Shown: positions 26,027 to 35,188 of the stretch, piece by piece
How the letters are laid out: the number at the start of each line of letters is the position of its first letter
How positions within the stretch are numbered: the first letter of the stretch is position 1
DNA from: UBA3537 sp049889395
GTDB taxonomy: Bacteria; Bacteroidota; Bacteroidia; Flavobacteriales; Flavobacteriaceae
DNA: 39,566 nucleotides
Direction: 5' to 3'
NCBI GenBank assembly: GCA_049889395.1
Contig: JBMHDM010000038.1
Span: forward strand, 1-39,566
Program-made: the position numbers and the translations under genes
Notes under the pieces: generated by a model
What the model saw: only the letters and a program-made list of their open reading frames with translations
Told to the model about the DNA's origin: nothing
The model's database searches: none

Positions 26027-26034
26027 TACTTTTG
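26027..26034 (+). promoter_or_regulatory. -7 box before the first type IX cargo gene
   Basis: TACTTTTG is an exact TAnnTTTG. No matching -33 lies 17-22 nt upstream. It decides the gene start: a TTG at 26032 overlaps this box and could not be on the transcript, whereas the TTG at 26059 is about 20 nt downstream of the predicted start. Confidence 0.45.
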
Positions 26035-26058
26035 GTCTGCAAAAAAAATAGCTATATA

Positions 26059-29000
26059 TTGAGATTTGTTTGGGTGTTTTTATTGTTTAGTTGGTTAGGC
26101 TTTACACAAGCTGAGGCCTCACATTGGTATTTTGGCAATGGAGCAGGATTGATATTCGATATATCTGCTGGTACCGTTACGCCTACCGCAGATGCTGCCT
26201 CAACAATAAACACCATTGAGGGTTGTTCCTCAATTTCTGACGTCAATGGTAATTTACTATTTTATACTGATGGTAGAAACGTTTGGGATAAGAATCATAA
26301 CATTATGCCCAACGCCGATTATGCGTCTGGGACTGGTCTGTATGGTGATCCCTCAAGTACCTCCTCAGGGCTTATTGTACCAAAACCAGGAAATCCTAAT
26401 CAATATTATATTTTTACGGTCGATGAACCCCATCACCAAAACGCTTATGCTTTCCCCAATCAAGGACCTGCCAATGAAAGTGGCAACCCCGTTAATTTTT
26501 ATTCTGATAGCAACGGTGGCGTTCCTGAAGCAGATGATGGTTACAACAATGGGTTTGCTTACTCGCTTGTAGATTTGACATTAAATGGTGGGAATGGTGA
26601 TGTTTTTTTCTCAGAAAAAAATGTACAACTCACTACTTACGATCCAACTGATCAAGCACAAGATAGTTACAAGTGTTCAGAAAAAATCACTGCAGTTGAG
26701 CATGCCGATGGTCAATCTTATTGGGTGCTCACACACTTTAGAGATAAATTTTATGCCTTCAGAGTTGATAACTCTGGAGTTGATACAAATCCTGTTGTTT
26801 CCACAGCTGGACCACTCATAACAGAACAAGGCTACAGAAGAAACGCCATTGGATATATGAAAGCCTCTCCTGACGGCTCAAAAATTGTAATTTGTCACAG
26901 ACAGAATGGAAACACTCAAGGCTCAAATTCCAATAACACAGGTAGTGTTTGGCTTTATAATTTTGACAATTCAACCGGGCTCATTTCAGCCACTAATGCG
27001 GTTAATTTATATCCTAATTCTGGCCCTTATGGTGTTGAATTTTCCCCAGACTCCTCCAAAGTTTATGTCACCGCTGATAATTCAGTTGTTCAATTTGATA
27101 TTTCTAATCCAGCTCCGGCATCAACACTAACCACTGTTTACAATGGTTTCAATTTTATTGGTGCTATCCAACTGGGGCCAGATGGAAAAATTTATGTAGC
27201 CAACAGTGCCAACCCCCAAACACTTGACGTCATCAACTCCCCTGACGACCTTGGTATTGCCTGCGACTATGATACTAACGGACAAGCTCTGGCGACTGGC
27301 ACTTTCTCTAACATCGGACTTCCACCTTTTATTCAATCGTTTTTTTTAGCGTCAATAGTAGTTGAAAATTCTTGTGAAGGTCAAGATTCACAATTCAACA
27401 TCAATACCTCCCAAGCCTATGATAGTATTGCATGGGATTTTGGGGATGGAACAGGTACTTCAGATTTGGAAAACCCAATTTACAACTATGCCACAGCAGG
27501 GGTTTACACTGTTACAGCTGAAATTACCATTGGTACTGAAGTAAATATCTTTACACAAGAAATAACCATAAGCAACACACCCACGGCCAATGCGGTGGAT
27601 GATCTTTTGGAATGCGATGACGACGACGATGGTGTTTTGAGTTTTGATTTTATAGACATACAAAATCAACTTATTGGCACTCAAGACCCTACAGCGTTTA
27701 CCGTATCCTATCACACTTCACTTGCAGAAGCCGAAAATGGAGATAACCCGCTCGATATTCCCTATCAAAACACAGCAGCTACTGAAGAAATTTTTATCCG
27801 TATCGAAAATAATGCCAATACTAATTGTTACGATACCACTTCCTTCAATCTAACTGTATTTGACACACCACTAGCAAATACGGTCGATACCGTGGAAGTT
27901 TGCGACACACTAGACGATGGCGATGATGCTAATGGACAAATTGAACTCACCCTAACCGACTTTGATGCTACTGTTCTTGGAACACAAGACAACAGCCTGT
28001 TTGATATCAGCTATCACCTCTCTCAAGACGATGCCGACAGTAATTCAAATCCCATATCCTCACCCTATTACAACACAACAGCATTTTCATATCAAGTCTT
28101 TGTACGTATTGAAAACAACCTCAATACCAATTGCTATGATACGAACAATTTTACAGTTAACGTAAATCCTGTTCCAATAGCATTAAATACAACTCTTATT
28201 CAGTGTGATGAAGATGGAATCAATGATGGATTGACAACTTTTAATCTCAGCGAAGCCAACGCAGAGCTAACAAACGGAGTGGCTGGATTAAGCACCAAAT
28301 TTTTCTTGTCATTAATTGATGCAGAAAATTCAGCTGGAGAAATTTCAGCTTTTCCTTTCACCAACACCCAAAATCCACAAATTGTTTATGCTCAAGTTAT
28401 AAATGACATCACAGGTTGTTTTGATATTTCTCAAATTTCTTTGGAAGTGAGTTTGACTTCTGGAACAGATGCTGTTCTAGCGTCTTGTGATGACGATGGT
28501 GTAGAAGATGGATTTTATGTGTTCACCTTAAGTGATGCAACCTCAACAATACTATCAGGACTATCTTCAGATTATAATTTAGTTTATTACGAAACTTATG
28601 ATGACGCCTTGGTTGAACAAAATCCATTATCCAATACGTTTACGAATACCTCTGCTTACAATCAAACCATTTATGCTAGAATTGAAAATAACAATCAATG
28701 CTATGGGGTTAATTCGTTAGAACTAGTAGTCTATGAGTTGCCACAGCTGCTAGACGATGACCAAACCTTCTTTTGTATCGACTCTAACTCTGATCCTGTC
28801 ACGCTAGACAGTGGGATTATTGGTAACCCCAACGATTACAGTTTTCAATGGTCTAGTGGTCAGGATACTGCAGAAATTGAAATTATTCAAGGTGGAACTT
28901 ACACCGTAACAGTGACAAACATCAACAATTGCTCTCAAAGCAAAAGCATCACTGTGGTCAATTCAAATATTGCAACCATAGACCAAGTTATAGTTAATGA

Positions 29001-29448
29001 TGTCAGCACCAACAATACAGTAACAGTTTTAGCATCTGGAGAAGGAGATTACGAATATGCTTTGGATGACGAATTTGGCCCCTATCAAGACAGTACAACT
29101 TTTTTTAATGTTAGCCCAGGATTTCATACGGTGTATGTTCGTGACAAAAACGGTTGTGGTATAGCGAGTCAATTGATTTCAGTGATCGGATTTCCAAACT
29201 TCTTTACGCCAAATGATGATGGTTATAATGATACATGGCATGTATATGGCATCAATACGCCTGAGCAAGCTGGAAGTGAAATTTATATTTTTGACCGTTA
29301 CGGAAAACTCATAAAACAATTATTGTACAACAGCGAAGGATGGGATGGCACCTATAACGGCAATCGAATGCCAACTTCAGACTACTGGTTTTATATTAAA
29401 TTAAGCGATAATCGTATCTTTAGAGGACATTTTACGTTAAAACGCTAA
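26059..29448 (+). CDS. Type IX cargo protein with PKD domain, tandem repeats and type B sorting domain
   Basis: 1,129 residues. Signal peptide RFVWVFLLFSWLGFTQAEAS, then a propeller-like region of about 400 residues (repeats such as SPDGSKIVI, SPDSSKVYV, GPDGKIYVA), a PKD domain (WDFGDGTGTSDLENPIYNYA), and four tandem repeats of about 100 residues, each opening with a C-D-acidic loop (ECDDDDDG, VCDTLDDGDD, QCDEDGINDG, SCDDDGVEDG) and closing with a second Cys (NTNCYD, NTNCYD, TGCFD, NQCYG). The end is the gliding-motility-associated type B sorting domain (FFTPNDDGYNDTWHV...DRYGK...GWDGTYNG...DYWFYIKL). Exported by T9SS to the cell surface; adhesin-like role inferred. TTG start. The next cargo gene starts 2 nt later. 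Confidence 0.88.
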   Translation: MRFVWVFLLFSWLGFTQAEASHWYFGNGAGLIFDISAGTVTPTADAASTINTIEGCSSISDVNGNLLFYTDGRNVWDKNHNIMPNADYASGTGLYGDPSSTSSGLIVPKPGNPNQYYIFTVDEPHHQNAYAFPNQGPANESGNPVNFYSDSNGGVPEADDGYNNGFAYSLVDLTLNGGNGDVFFSEKNVQLTTYDPTDQAQDSYKCSEKITAVEHADGQSYWVLTHFRDKFYAFRVDNSGVDTNPVVSTAGPLITEQGYRRNAIGYMKASPDGSKIVICHRQNGNTQGSNSNNTGSVWLYNFDNSTGLISATNAVNLYPNSGPYGVEFSPDSSKVYVTADNSVVQFDISNPAPASTLTTVYNGFNFIGAIQLGPDGKIYVANSANPQTLDVINSPDDLGIACDYDTNGQALATGTFSNIGLPPFIQSFFLASIVVENSCEGQDSQFNINTSQAYDSIAWDFGDGTGTSDLENPIYNYATAGVYTVTAEITIGTEVNIFTQEITISNTPTANAVDDLLECDDDDDGVLSFDFIDIQNQLIGTQDPTAFTVSYHTSLAEAENGDNPLDIPYQNTAATEEIFIRIENNANTNCYDTTSFNLTVFDTPLANTVDTVEVCDTLDDGDDANGQIELTLTDFDATVLGTQDNSLFDISYHLSQDDADSNSNPISSPYYNTTAFSYQVFVRIENNLNTNCYDTNNFTVNVNPVPIALNTTLIQCDEDGINDGLTTFNLSEANAELTNGVAGLSTKFFLSLIDAENSAGEISAFPFTNTQNPQIVYAQVINDITGCFDISQISLEVSLTSGTDAVLASCDDDGVEDGFYVFTLSDATSTILSGLSSDYNLVYYETYDDALVEQNPLSNTFTNTSAYNQTIYARIENNNQCYGVNSLELVVYELPQLLDDDQTFFCIDSNSDPVTLDSGIIGNPNDYSFQWSSGQDTAEIEIIQGGTYTVTVTNINNCSQSKSITVVNSNIATIDQVIVNDVSTNNTVTVLASGEGDYEYALDDEFGPYQDSTTFFNVSPGFHTVYVRDKNGCGIASQLISVIGFPNFFTPNDDGYNDTWHVYGINTPEQAGSEIYIFDRYGKLIKQLLYNSEGWDGTYNGNRMPTSDYWFYIKLSDNRIFRGHFTLKR

Positions 29449-29450
29449 TC

Positions 29451-30971
29451 ATGACGCCTTTTCAACGACTGATTTGTTGTTGTGTATTATCACTGACAAC
29501 ACCATTATTTAGTCAAAATATATCCTTATACCATCAACATAACGGGCGTTATGATTATACAGCTATTGGAAATACTTTAAATCCAATTGAGAATGGTGCA
29601 TTTTCGGACTGTTCCATTCTAACTGCATCACAAGCGGCTTTAAATCTAGACAATAACCAAACTATTATAGCGGCCTATTTGTATTGGGCAGGATCTGGAC
29701 AAGGAGACTTTGAAATTAATTTGAATAATAATCCCATAACACCAGATCGAACATTTTTCTATACTTTAGACACCAATAGGCAATTTTTTGCAGCTTTCAC
29801 AGATGTTACTCAACTTGTTGAAAATCAAGGTAATGGAATCTATATTTTATCTGATTTAGAACAAATTGAAATCTCTGAAAGTTATTGTTCAACAGGAACT
29901 AATTTTGCGGGTTGGGCTTTAGTTGTTGTATACGAAGACACCAGTTTACCCCTCAATCAAGTAAACGTTTATGATGGGCTTCAAGCCGTCCCAGATGCCA
30001 TAAGTATTGAGCTAACCAACCTCAATGTTTTAGATGTGGAAGGTGCAAAAATTGGTTTTATCGCATGGGAAGGTGATGCGAGTTTGGCCGTTAATGAATC
30101 CTTGACCATGAATGGATTTTTATTAAGTAACGCCCCTTTAAACCCCCCTACAAATGCCTTTAATGGCACCAATAGTTTTACTGGTGAATCCAACTTACAC
30201 AATATGGATATTGATTTTTATGATATCCAAAACACCATCAATATAGGTGATACAGAGGCCATAATTGAACTAACATCTGGGCAAGATTTGGTGATGGTCA
30301 ATAATATTATCACCGTATTGAATAGTCAGCTTCCAGACGCTACCATTGAATTGTCTGAAGATGTCGAAACGAGTTGCTTTTCAAGAACAATTAACCTCAA
30401 CTATACGGTATTTAATTTAAATTCTACTGATGAATTACCATCAGCTACACCCATTGCGTTTTACATCAACAATATGTTAATTGGACAAACACAAACTGAA
30501 AATATCATTCCAATTGGAGCATCTATGGAAGGATCAATAACCCTAGAAATCAATTCGGATATTCCAGAAGCGTTTGAAATTATTGCAGTTGTAGATGACA
30601 ACGGATCAGGCCATGGGCTGGTTCAAGAAATTAATGAAAATAATAACGCCGATGGTGTTGCGCTGCAACTGTCTTACGCGGGTTGTCCAGTCTTAGTCCC
30701 TCAAGGGTTTTCACCCAATGGAGATGGTTACAATGATTGGTTTAATATTCAAGGACTATATGATATATTTTACAATCATAAGTTATTGATTTACAACCGA
30801 TATGGAACTTTAATTTTTGAAGGTAACAACAATTTGAAATGGGACGGAACATCGAATCGTGGCCCAAATCCAAGTTCAAAAAAATTACCAATTGGAACCT
30901 ATTTTTATGTTCTACAATTAAACGAAGAGGGATATAAGCCTGTTACAGGATGGGTATACCTGAATTATTAA
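29451..30971 (+). CDS. Type IX cargo protein with CARDB-like domain and type B sorting domain
   Basis: 506 residues with signal peptide (LICCCVLSLTTPLFSQ). An N-terminal domain of about 280 residues with a recurring Ig/lectin-like beta pattern (AAYLYWAGSGQGDFEI, GWALVVVYED) is followed by a CARDB-like adhesive domain (LNYTVFNLNSTDELPSATPI ... VDDNGSGHGLVQEINENNNADG), and the C-terminal type B sorting domain (GFSPNGDGYNDWFNI...IYNRYGTLIFEG...WDGTSN...LPIGTYFYVLQL). Secreted or surface-attached by T9SS. Starts at ATG 2 nt after the previous gene, so they form an operon. The function is probably adhesion, but this is inferred from architecture only. Confidence 0.85.
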   Translation: MTPFQRLICCCVLSLTTPLFSQNISLYHQHNGRYDYTAIGNTLNPIENGAFSDCSILTASQAALNLDNNQTIIAAYLYWAGSGQGDFEINLNNNPITPDRTFFYTLDTNRQFFAAFTDVTQLVENQGNGIYILSDLEQIEISESYCSTGTNFAGWALVVVYEDTSLPLNQVNVYDGLQAVPDAISIELTNLNVLDVEGAKIGFIAWEGDASLAVNESLTMNGFLLSNAPLNPPTNAFNGTNSFTGESNLHNMDIDFYDIQNTINIGDTEAIIELTSGQDLVMVNNIITVLNSQLPDATIELSEDVETSCFSRTINLNYTVFNLNSTDELPSATPIAFYINNMLIGQTQTENIIPIGASMEGSITLEINSDIPEAFEIIAVVDDNGSGHGLVQEINENNNADGVALQLSYAGCPVLVPQGFSPNGDGYNDWFNIQGLYDIFYNHKLLIYNRYGTLIFEGNNNLKWDGTSNRGPNPSSKKLPIGTYFYVLQLNEEGYKPVTGWVYLNY

Positions 30972-31005
30972 TTTCTCGAAAATCATAAAAGAAATACTCA
31001 ACAGG

Positions 31006-31036
31006 TTGCAGTACAATAGAGATTCCCTTAATTTTG
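31006..31036 (+). promoter_or_regulatory. Promoter of uvrB
   Basis: TTG (31006-31008), 20-nt spacer, TAATTTTG (31029-31036), an exact TAnnTTTG. The box ends 4 nt before the ATG at 31041, so transcription would start at or next to the start codon, predicting a leaderless uvrB mRNA. Confidence 0.55.
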
Positions 31037-31040
31037 CAGT

Positions 31041-33044
31041 ATGCGATTTAAGTTGTCATCTGAGTTTAAGCCCACTGGCGATCAACCTCAAGCCATTACA
31101 GAATTGGTCCAAGGTGTTGAATCCAACGAAAAATATCAAACACTTCTTGGGGTTACTGGCTCTGGAAAAACATTTACAGTAGCCAATGTCATTCAAGAGG
31201 TTCAACGACCAACCTTGGTTTTAGCACATAATAAGACCCTAGCGGCACAATTATATTCAGAATTTAAACAATTTTTCCCTGAAAATGCGGTAGAATATTT
31301 CGTGTCCTATTACGACTATTATCAACCAGAGGCCTATATTCCTGTAACAGGAACCTACATCGAAAAAGATTTGTCTATCAATGAGGAAATTGAAAAACTA
31401 CGACTCAGGACCACCTCGTCGCTTCTGTCTGGTCGTCGAGATGTTATCGTAATTGCCTCTGTGTCGTGTCTGTACGGTATAGGAAATCCTGTAGAATTTC
31501 AAAAAAATGTGATTTCGCTAAAAACCAACCAAATTATTTCCAGAACAGCACTGCTGCATCAACTTGTGCAGAGTTTGTATGCGCGAACTGAAGGTGAATT
31601 TAGACATGGAAATTTTAGAATTAAAGGCGATACGGTAGATATTTTTCCCAGTTATGCCGATTATGGATTTCGGATTCATTTTTTTGGAGATGAAATTGAA
31701 GCCATTGAGGCCTTTAACGTCAATGATAATACTGTGATTGAAGTCTATGACCTAGTCAATATATATCCGGCCAATATGTTTGTAACATCTCCAGAAATTT
31801 TACAAAACGCCATCAAAGATATTCAAGACGATTTGGTCAAACAGTACAATTATTTCAAAGATATTGGTAAGAACCTAGAAGCCAAACGCTTGAAAGAACG
31901 AACAGAGTTTGATTTGGAAATGATCCGAGAGTTGGGCTATTGCTCTGGAATAGAAAATTACTCTCGATATTTGGATGGTCGGGCACCAGGGACAAGACCC
32001 TTTTGTTTGCTAGATTATTTTCCTGAGGATTATTTAATGGTGGTTGATGAAAGCCATGTGACTATTTCTCAAGTTCATGCCATGTATGGTGGCGACCGCA
32101 GTCGAAAAGAAAATTTAGTCGAATATGGCTTTAGACTACCTGCCGCTATGGACAATCGTCCGCTAAAATTTGAAGAATTTGAGAGTTTACAAAATCAAGT
32201 TCTTTATGTGAGCGCCACCCCCGCCGATTATGAATTAACCAAAACAGACGGTGTTTATGTAGAGCAAATCATACGCCCTACTGGACTTTTAGATCCTATC
32301 ATTGAAGTACGCCCCAGCTTAAATCAAATAGACGATTTGATAGAAGAAATTCAACAACGAGTTGAAAAAGATGAAAGCACCCTAGTGACCACATTAACTA
32401 AGCGTATGGCCGAGGAGTTGACCAAATATTTAACCCGAATTCAAGTCCGTTGCCGCTATATCCATAGCGATGTCGATACTTTGGAACGCGTAGAAATCAT
32501 GCAAGATTTACGCAAAGGATTGTTTGATGTATTAGTCGGGGTTAACCTATTGAGAGAAGGACTAGACCTTCCCGAAGTCTCATTAGTCGCCATTTTAGAT
32601 GCTGATAAAGAAGGATTTTTACGCTCGAACCGATCACTGACGCAAACCGTAGGCCGCGCCGCACGAAACCTCAATGGCAAAGCCATTATGTATGCCGATA
32701 AAATCACGAAAAGCATGCAACAAACCATTGACGAAACCACATACCGCCGCGAAAAACAAATTGCCTATAATACCGAACACAATATTACGCCAAAAGCCCT
32801 AAACAAAAGTTTAGACAACGCCCTCACCAAAAACTCTGTTAGTAGTTACTACTACGAACAAGAAGCGCTTAAAGCCGCCGAACCTGAAAGTGATTATTTA
32901 TCCAAACCCGAACTGGAACAAAAAGTACGCGACACCCGAAAACTCATGGAAGCCGCCGCCAAAGAACTGGACTTTATGATGGCCGCCAAGTTTAGAGATC
33001 AAATTAAAGATTATCAAAAAAAACTAGAGCGGTTTAAAAACTAA
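31041..33044 (+). CDS. uvrB: Excinuclease ABC subunit B
   Basis: DNA-damage recognition helicase of nucleotide excision repair, acting with UvrA and UvrC. 667 residues. Walker A GVTGSGKT (37-44), the damage-clamping beta-hairpin VSYYDYYQPEAYIPVTGTYIEK, helicase motifs VVDESHVT, VLYVSATPADYEL, VGVNLLREGLDLPEVSLVAILDADKEGFLRS and QTVGRAARN, and a C-terminal UVR domain (LEQKVRDTRKLMEAAAKELDFMMAAKFRDQI, given by its ends). The ATG gives the family N terminus RFKLSSEFKPTGDQPQAI. Followed by a bidirectional terminator shared with sucC. It lacks an obvious LexA-box; regulation is not visible. Confidence 0.97.
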   Translation: MRFKLSSEFKPTGDQPQAITELVQGVESNEKYQTLLGVTGSGKTFTVANVIQEVQRPTLVLAHNKTLAAQLYSEFKQFFPENAVEYFVSYYDYYQPEAYIPVTGTYIEKDLSINEEIEKLRLRTTSSLLSGRRDVIVIASVSCLYGIGNPVEFQKNVISLKTNQIISRTALLHQLVQSLYARTEGEFRHGNFRIKGDTVDIFPSYADYGFRIHFFGDEIEAIEAFNVNDNTVIEVYDLVNIYPANMFVTSPEILQNAIKDIQDDLVKQYNYFKDIGKNLEAKRLKERTEFDLEMIRELGYCSGIENYSRYLDGRAPGTRPFCLLDYFPEDYLMVVDESHVTISQVHAMYGGDRSRKENLVEYGFRLPAAMDNRPLKFEEFESLQNQVLYVSATPADYELTKTDGVYVEQIIRPTGLLDPIIEVRPSLNQIDDLIEEIQQRVEKDESTLVTTLTKRMAEELTKYLTRIQVRCRYIHSDVDTLERVEIMQDLRKGLFDVLVGVNLLREGLDLPEVSLVAILDADKEGFLRSNRSLTQTVGRAARNLNGKAIMYADKITKSMQQTIDETTYRREKQIAYNTEHNITPKALNKSLDNALTKNSVSSYYYEQEALKAAEPESDYLSKPELEQKVRDTRKLMEAAAKELDFMMAAKFRDQIKDYQKKLERFKN

Positions 33045-33049
33045 AAAAT

Positions 33050-33080
33050 AATCCAGCACTTACGTGCTGGATTTAATTTT
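33050..33080. terminator. Terminator between uvrB and sucC
   Basis: AATCCAGCAC / TTAC / GTGCTGGATT, a 10-bp perfect stem followed by TAATTTTTCTT on the plus strand. It serves uvrB; the minus strand has a run of T (from the AAAAAA) that could serve sucC, so it is likely bidirectional. Confidence 0.8.
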
Positions 33081-33097
33081 TCTTACTTTAAACTTCC

Positions 33098-34291
33098 TTA
33101 AGACAATACCGCCTGTACCTTATCGGCAGCTTCTTGAAACTCAACAGCACTTTGAACATCTAAACCAGAGTTGTCGATTAATTCTTTGGCAATATCGGCG
33201 TTGGTGCCTTGTAAACGTACTATGATAGGTACATTAATGGCATCACCCATATTTTTGTAAGCATCTACTACCCCTTGAGCCACACGATCACATCGAACGA
33301 TTCCGCCAAAAATATTAATTAAAATGGCTTTGACATTAGGGTCTTTTAAAATGATTCTGAAAGCGGCTTCGACACGGGCAGCATCGGCAGTTCCGCCGAC
33401 ATCCAAAAAGTTGGCAGGATCACCACCAGCTTGTTTAATCAAATCCATCGTAGCCATAGCCAATCCAGCCCCATTAACCATACAGCCGACATTTCCATCC
33501 AAATCGACATAGTTCAGCCCTAATGCTCCAGCTTCAACTTCAATGGGGTTTTCTTCACGAATATCACGTAACTCTAAATAATCTTTGTGTCTAAACAAAG
33601 CATTGTCATCAATGGTAACTTTGGCATCAACGGCCATGATTTTGTCATCTGATGTTTTAAGCACTGGATTAATTTCAAATAAAGACGCATCCGATTTGAT
33701 ATAAGCCGTGTATAGTGCGGAAACAAATTTCGTCATTTCTTTAAAAGCAGACCCTGAAAGGCCTAAATTAAAGGCTACCCGACGAGCCTGAAAAGGTAAC
33801 AGTCCTGTAGCAGGATCAATTTCTTCTGTAAAAATCAGATGTGGAGTTACTTCGGCAACTGTTTCAATATCCATGCCTCCTTCGGTAGAATACATAATCA
33901 TATTTCTACCGGTGGCTCTATTGAGTAAAACTGACATATAAAATTCATCTGTTTCTGAAGGACCAGGATAATAGACATCCTCTGCTACCAATACTTGGTA
34001 CACTGTTTTTCCTTCAGCAGAGGTTTGTGGTGTGACGAGTTGCATCCCAAGAATTTGATCAGAAATCTCACGAACCTCATCTAAATTTTTAGCCAATTTA
34101 ACGCCACCCCCTTTACCACGACCACCAGCATGAACTTGTGCTTTAATCACATGCCACCCAGTTCCAGTGTCTTCAGTCAGTTGTTTAGCGGCTTGAACAG
34201 CCTCTTCTGAGGTTGTGGCTACAACACCACGTTGGATTTTTACACCAAACGAGTTTAAAATTTGTTTTCCTTGATATTCGTGTAGATTCAT
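33098..34291 (-). CDS. sucC: Succinate-CoA ligase (ADP-forming) beta subunit
   Basis: Beta subunit of succinyl-CoA synthetase in the TCA cycle, making ATP from succinyl-CoA. 397 residues with the ATP-grasp N-terminal half (MNLHEYQGKQ start, KAQVHAGGRGKGGGVKLAKN, the nucleotide loop) and the C-terminal CoA-ligase domain (NGAGLAMATMD, NIFGGIVRCDRVAQG). The frame opens 54 nt upstream, but MNLHEYQGKQ is the invariant family N terminus and the promoter lies just upstream. sucD is not adjacent. Convergent with uvrB. Confidence 0.97.
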   Translation of the reverse strand: MNLHEYQGKQILNSFGVKIQRGVVATTSEEAVQAAKQLTEDTGTGWHVIKAQVHAGGRGKGGGVKLAKNLDEVREISDQILGMQLVTPQTSAEGKTVYQVLVAEDVYYPGPSETDEFYMSVLLNRATGRNMIMYSTEGGMDIETVAEVTPHLIFTEEIDPATGLLPFQARRVAFNLGLSGSAFKEMTKFVSALYTAYIKSDASLFEINPVLKTSDDKIMAVDAKVTIDDNALFRHKDYLELRDIREENPIEVEAGALGLNYVDLDGNVGCMVNGAGLAMATMDLIKQAGGDPANFLDVGGTADAARVEAAFRIILKDPNVKAILINIFGGIVRCDRVAQGVVDAYKNMGDAINVPIIVRLQGTNADIAKELIDNSGLDVQSAVEFQEAADKVQAVLS

Positions 34292-34342
34292 TATAAATAC
34301 AGTTTGTGTTGGTTGGTTTATTGTAACCAAAATAATTTGATA

Positions 34343-34373
34343 CAAAAGTAATTAACCAAAGGCGTTTTAGCAA
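34343..34373 (-). promoter_or_regulatory. Promoter of sucC
   Basis: Reading the minus strand: TTG (complement of 34371-34373), 20-nt spacer, TACTTTTG (complement of 34343-34350), an exact TAnnTTTG. Predicted leader about 48 nt to ATG 34291; it excludes the upstream in-frame start at 34345. Confidence 0.6.
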
Positions 34374-34418
34374 TAATTTAAGTCCTGATTATTAACAATT
34401 GTTGGATAAAATTTCTTG

Positions 34419-35072
34419 TTACTTTAGACATTTTATAACTGAGAAGGCTTTGTCGACTAAATGATCCTCTACCAATATTGTAAATTCGTTTGTAGTAGAA
34501 ACAACCTCATAAAGGGTAACATTTTCCCAAGCCAAACGTTTGAAGATTTGATAATACAACCCAGGAATTTTAGAGTTTCCTTTGGGTAAGTTTACACTAA
34601 TGGCGGAAAGATTGTCTTGTTTTGTTAATAGTGTTTCGCTTTTGAAAATATTGTGAATCGCCTCTTTTTTAGAGCTTGATATAATAATATTACTTTCAAA
34701 AATACCTCGAGTAAAAGCATAAAAGACTTGACGATCGGTATCAATTTCTGCTAAAATTTTAGAATGATTGTAAATCAAGCTTGTTGAATTTTTGAATGTG
34801 AAATCTGATAAATTTGACCGAACAGTTATATCGCCTAAATCTTTAAAAATTTGCTGAAGTAGAATGGCATTCTTTCTAGAGATTGGTGGTGAATAGCGCC
34901 GCAACGCCATCATTATGGCACCATCTTTTACAGGTTTGCGTAGTATTTCTGAAATAGATGGGTTCAAATCATGAGCTAAGGCCGAAAAATTAATAATATT
35001 TCGAGAAAGCGCTTCCTCTAAATAGGGTTTGGACTTGATGATATCTTGAACACAATTGGCTATGGTTTTCAA
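34419..35072 (-). CDS. ACT-domain protein resembling the tail of aspartokinase
   Basis: 217 residues, no signal peptide. The C terminus (LPKGNSKIPGLYYQIFKRLAWENVTLYEVVSTTNEFTILVEDHLVDKAFSVI, given here by its ends and middle) has the ACT pattern of aspartokinase regulatory domains, with the ligand-type residues VVSTTNEFTI. The N-terminal 90 residues are helical and predict a DNA-binding or dimerising role only by inference; no kinase catalytic motif (KFGG) is present. In flavobacterial genomes such proteins are often labelled aspartate kinase. Divergent from lysA across 112 bp, so a role in sensing lysine or another amino acid is plausible but unproven. Confidence 0.72.
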   Translation of the reverse strand: MKTIANCVQDIIKSKPYLEEALSRNIINFSALAHDLNPSISEILRKPVKDGAIMMALRRYSPPISRKNAILLQQIFKDLGDITVRSNLSDFTFKNSTSLIYNHSKILAEIDTDRQVFYAFTRGIFESNIIISSSKKEAIHNIFKSETLLTKQDNLSAISVNLPKGNSKIPGLYYQIFKRLAWENVTLYEVVSTTNEFTILVEDHLVDKAFSVIKCLK

Positions 35073-35118
35073 AATTGTAAATTATTTAACATTTTGTGCA
35101 AAATTAATGATAATATTT

Positions 35119-35188
35119 TAATTTTCATGGCAAATAGGGAATGTGAAATTAAATTTGTCCTAATAATAATTTAAAATAATTTTCATGG
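35119..35188 (+). repeat. 12-bp direct repeat at the lysA start
   Basis: TAATTTTCATGG occurs at 35119-35130 and again at 35177-35188, 58 bp apart, the second copy spanning the lysA start codon. TAATTTTC is one base off the -7 consensus and TTTG lies 19 nt before the second copy (35154-35157), but that box touches the ATG, so its use as a promoter is doubtful. Confidence 0.35.

Noticed and set aside
26032..26058. Earlier start of the first cargo gene at 26032 (MVCKKNSYI...)
   Set aside because: The codon lies inside the predicted -7 box, so it would not be transcribed, and the signal peptide is better from 26059.
27571..28736. Four-fold repeat considered as a DNA tandem repeat or CRISPR-like array
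   Set aside because: Units are about 290-300 bp, diverged, and in frame; they are protein modules of a secreted protein.
34292..34345. Upstream extension of sucC
   Set aside because: It precedes the conserved MNLHEYQGKQ start and overlaps the predicted promoter region.
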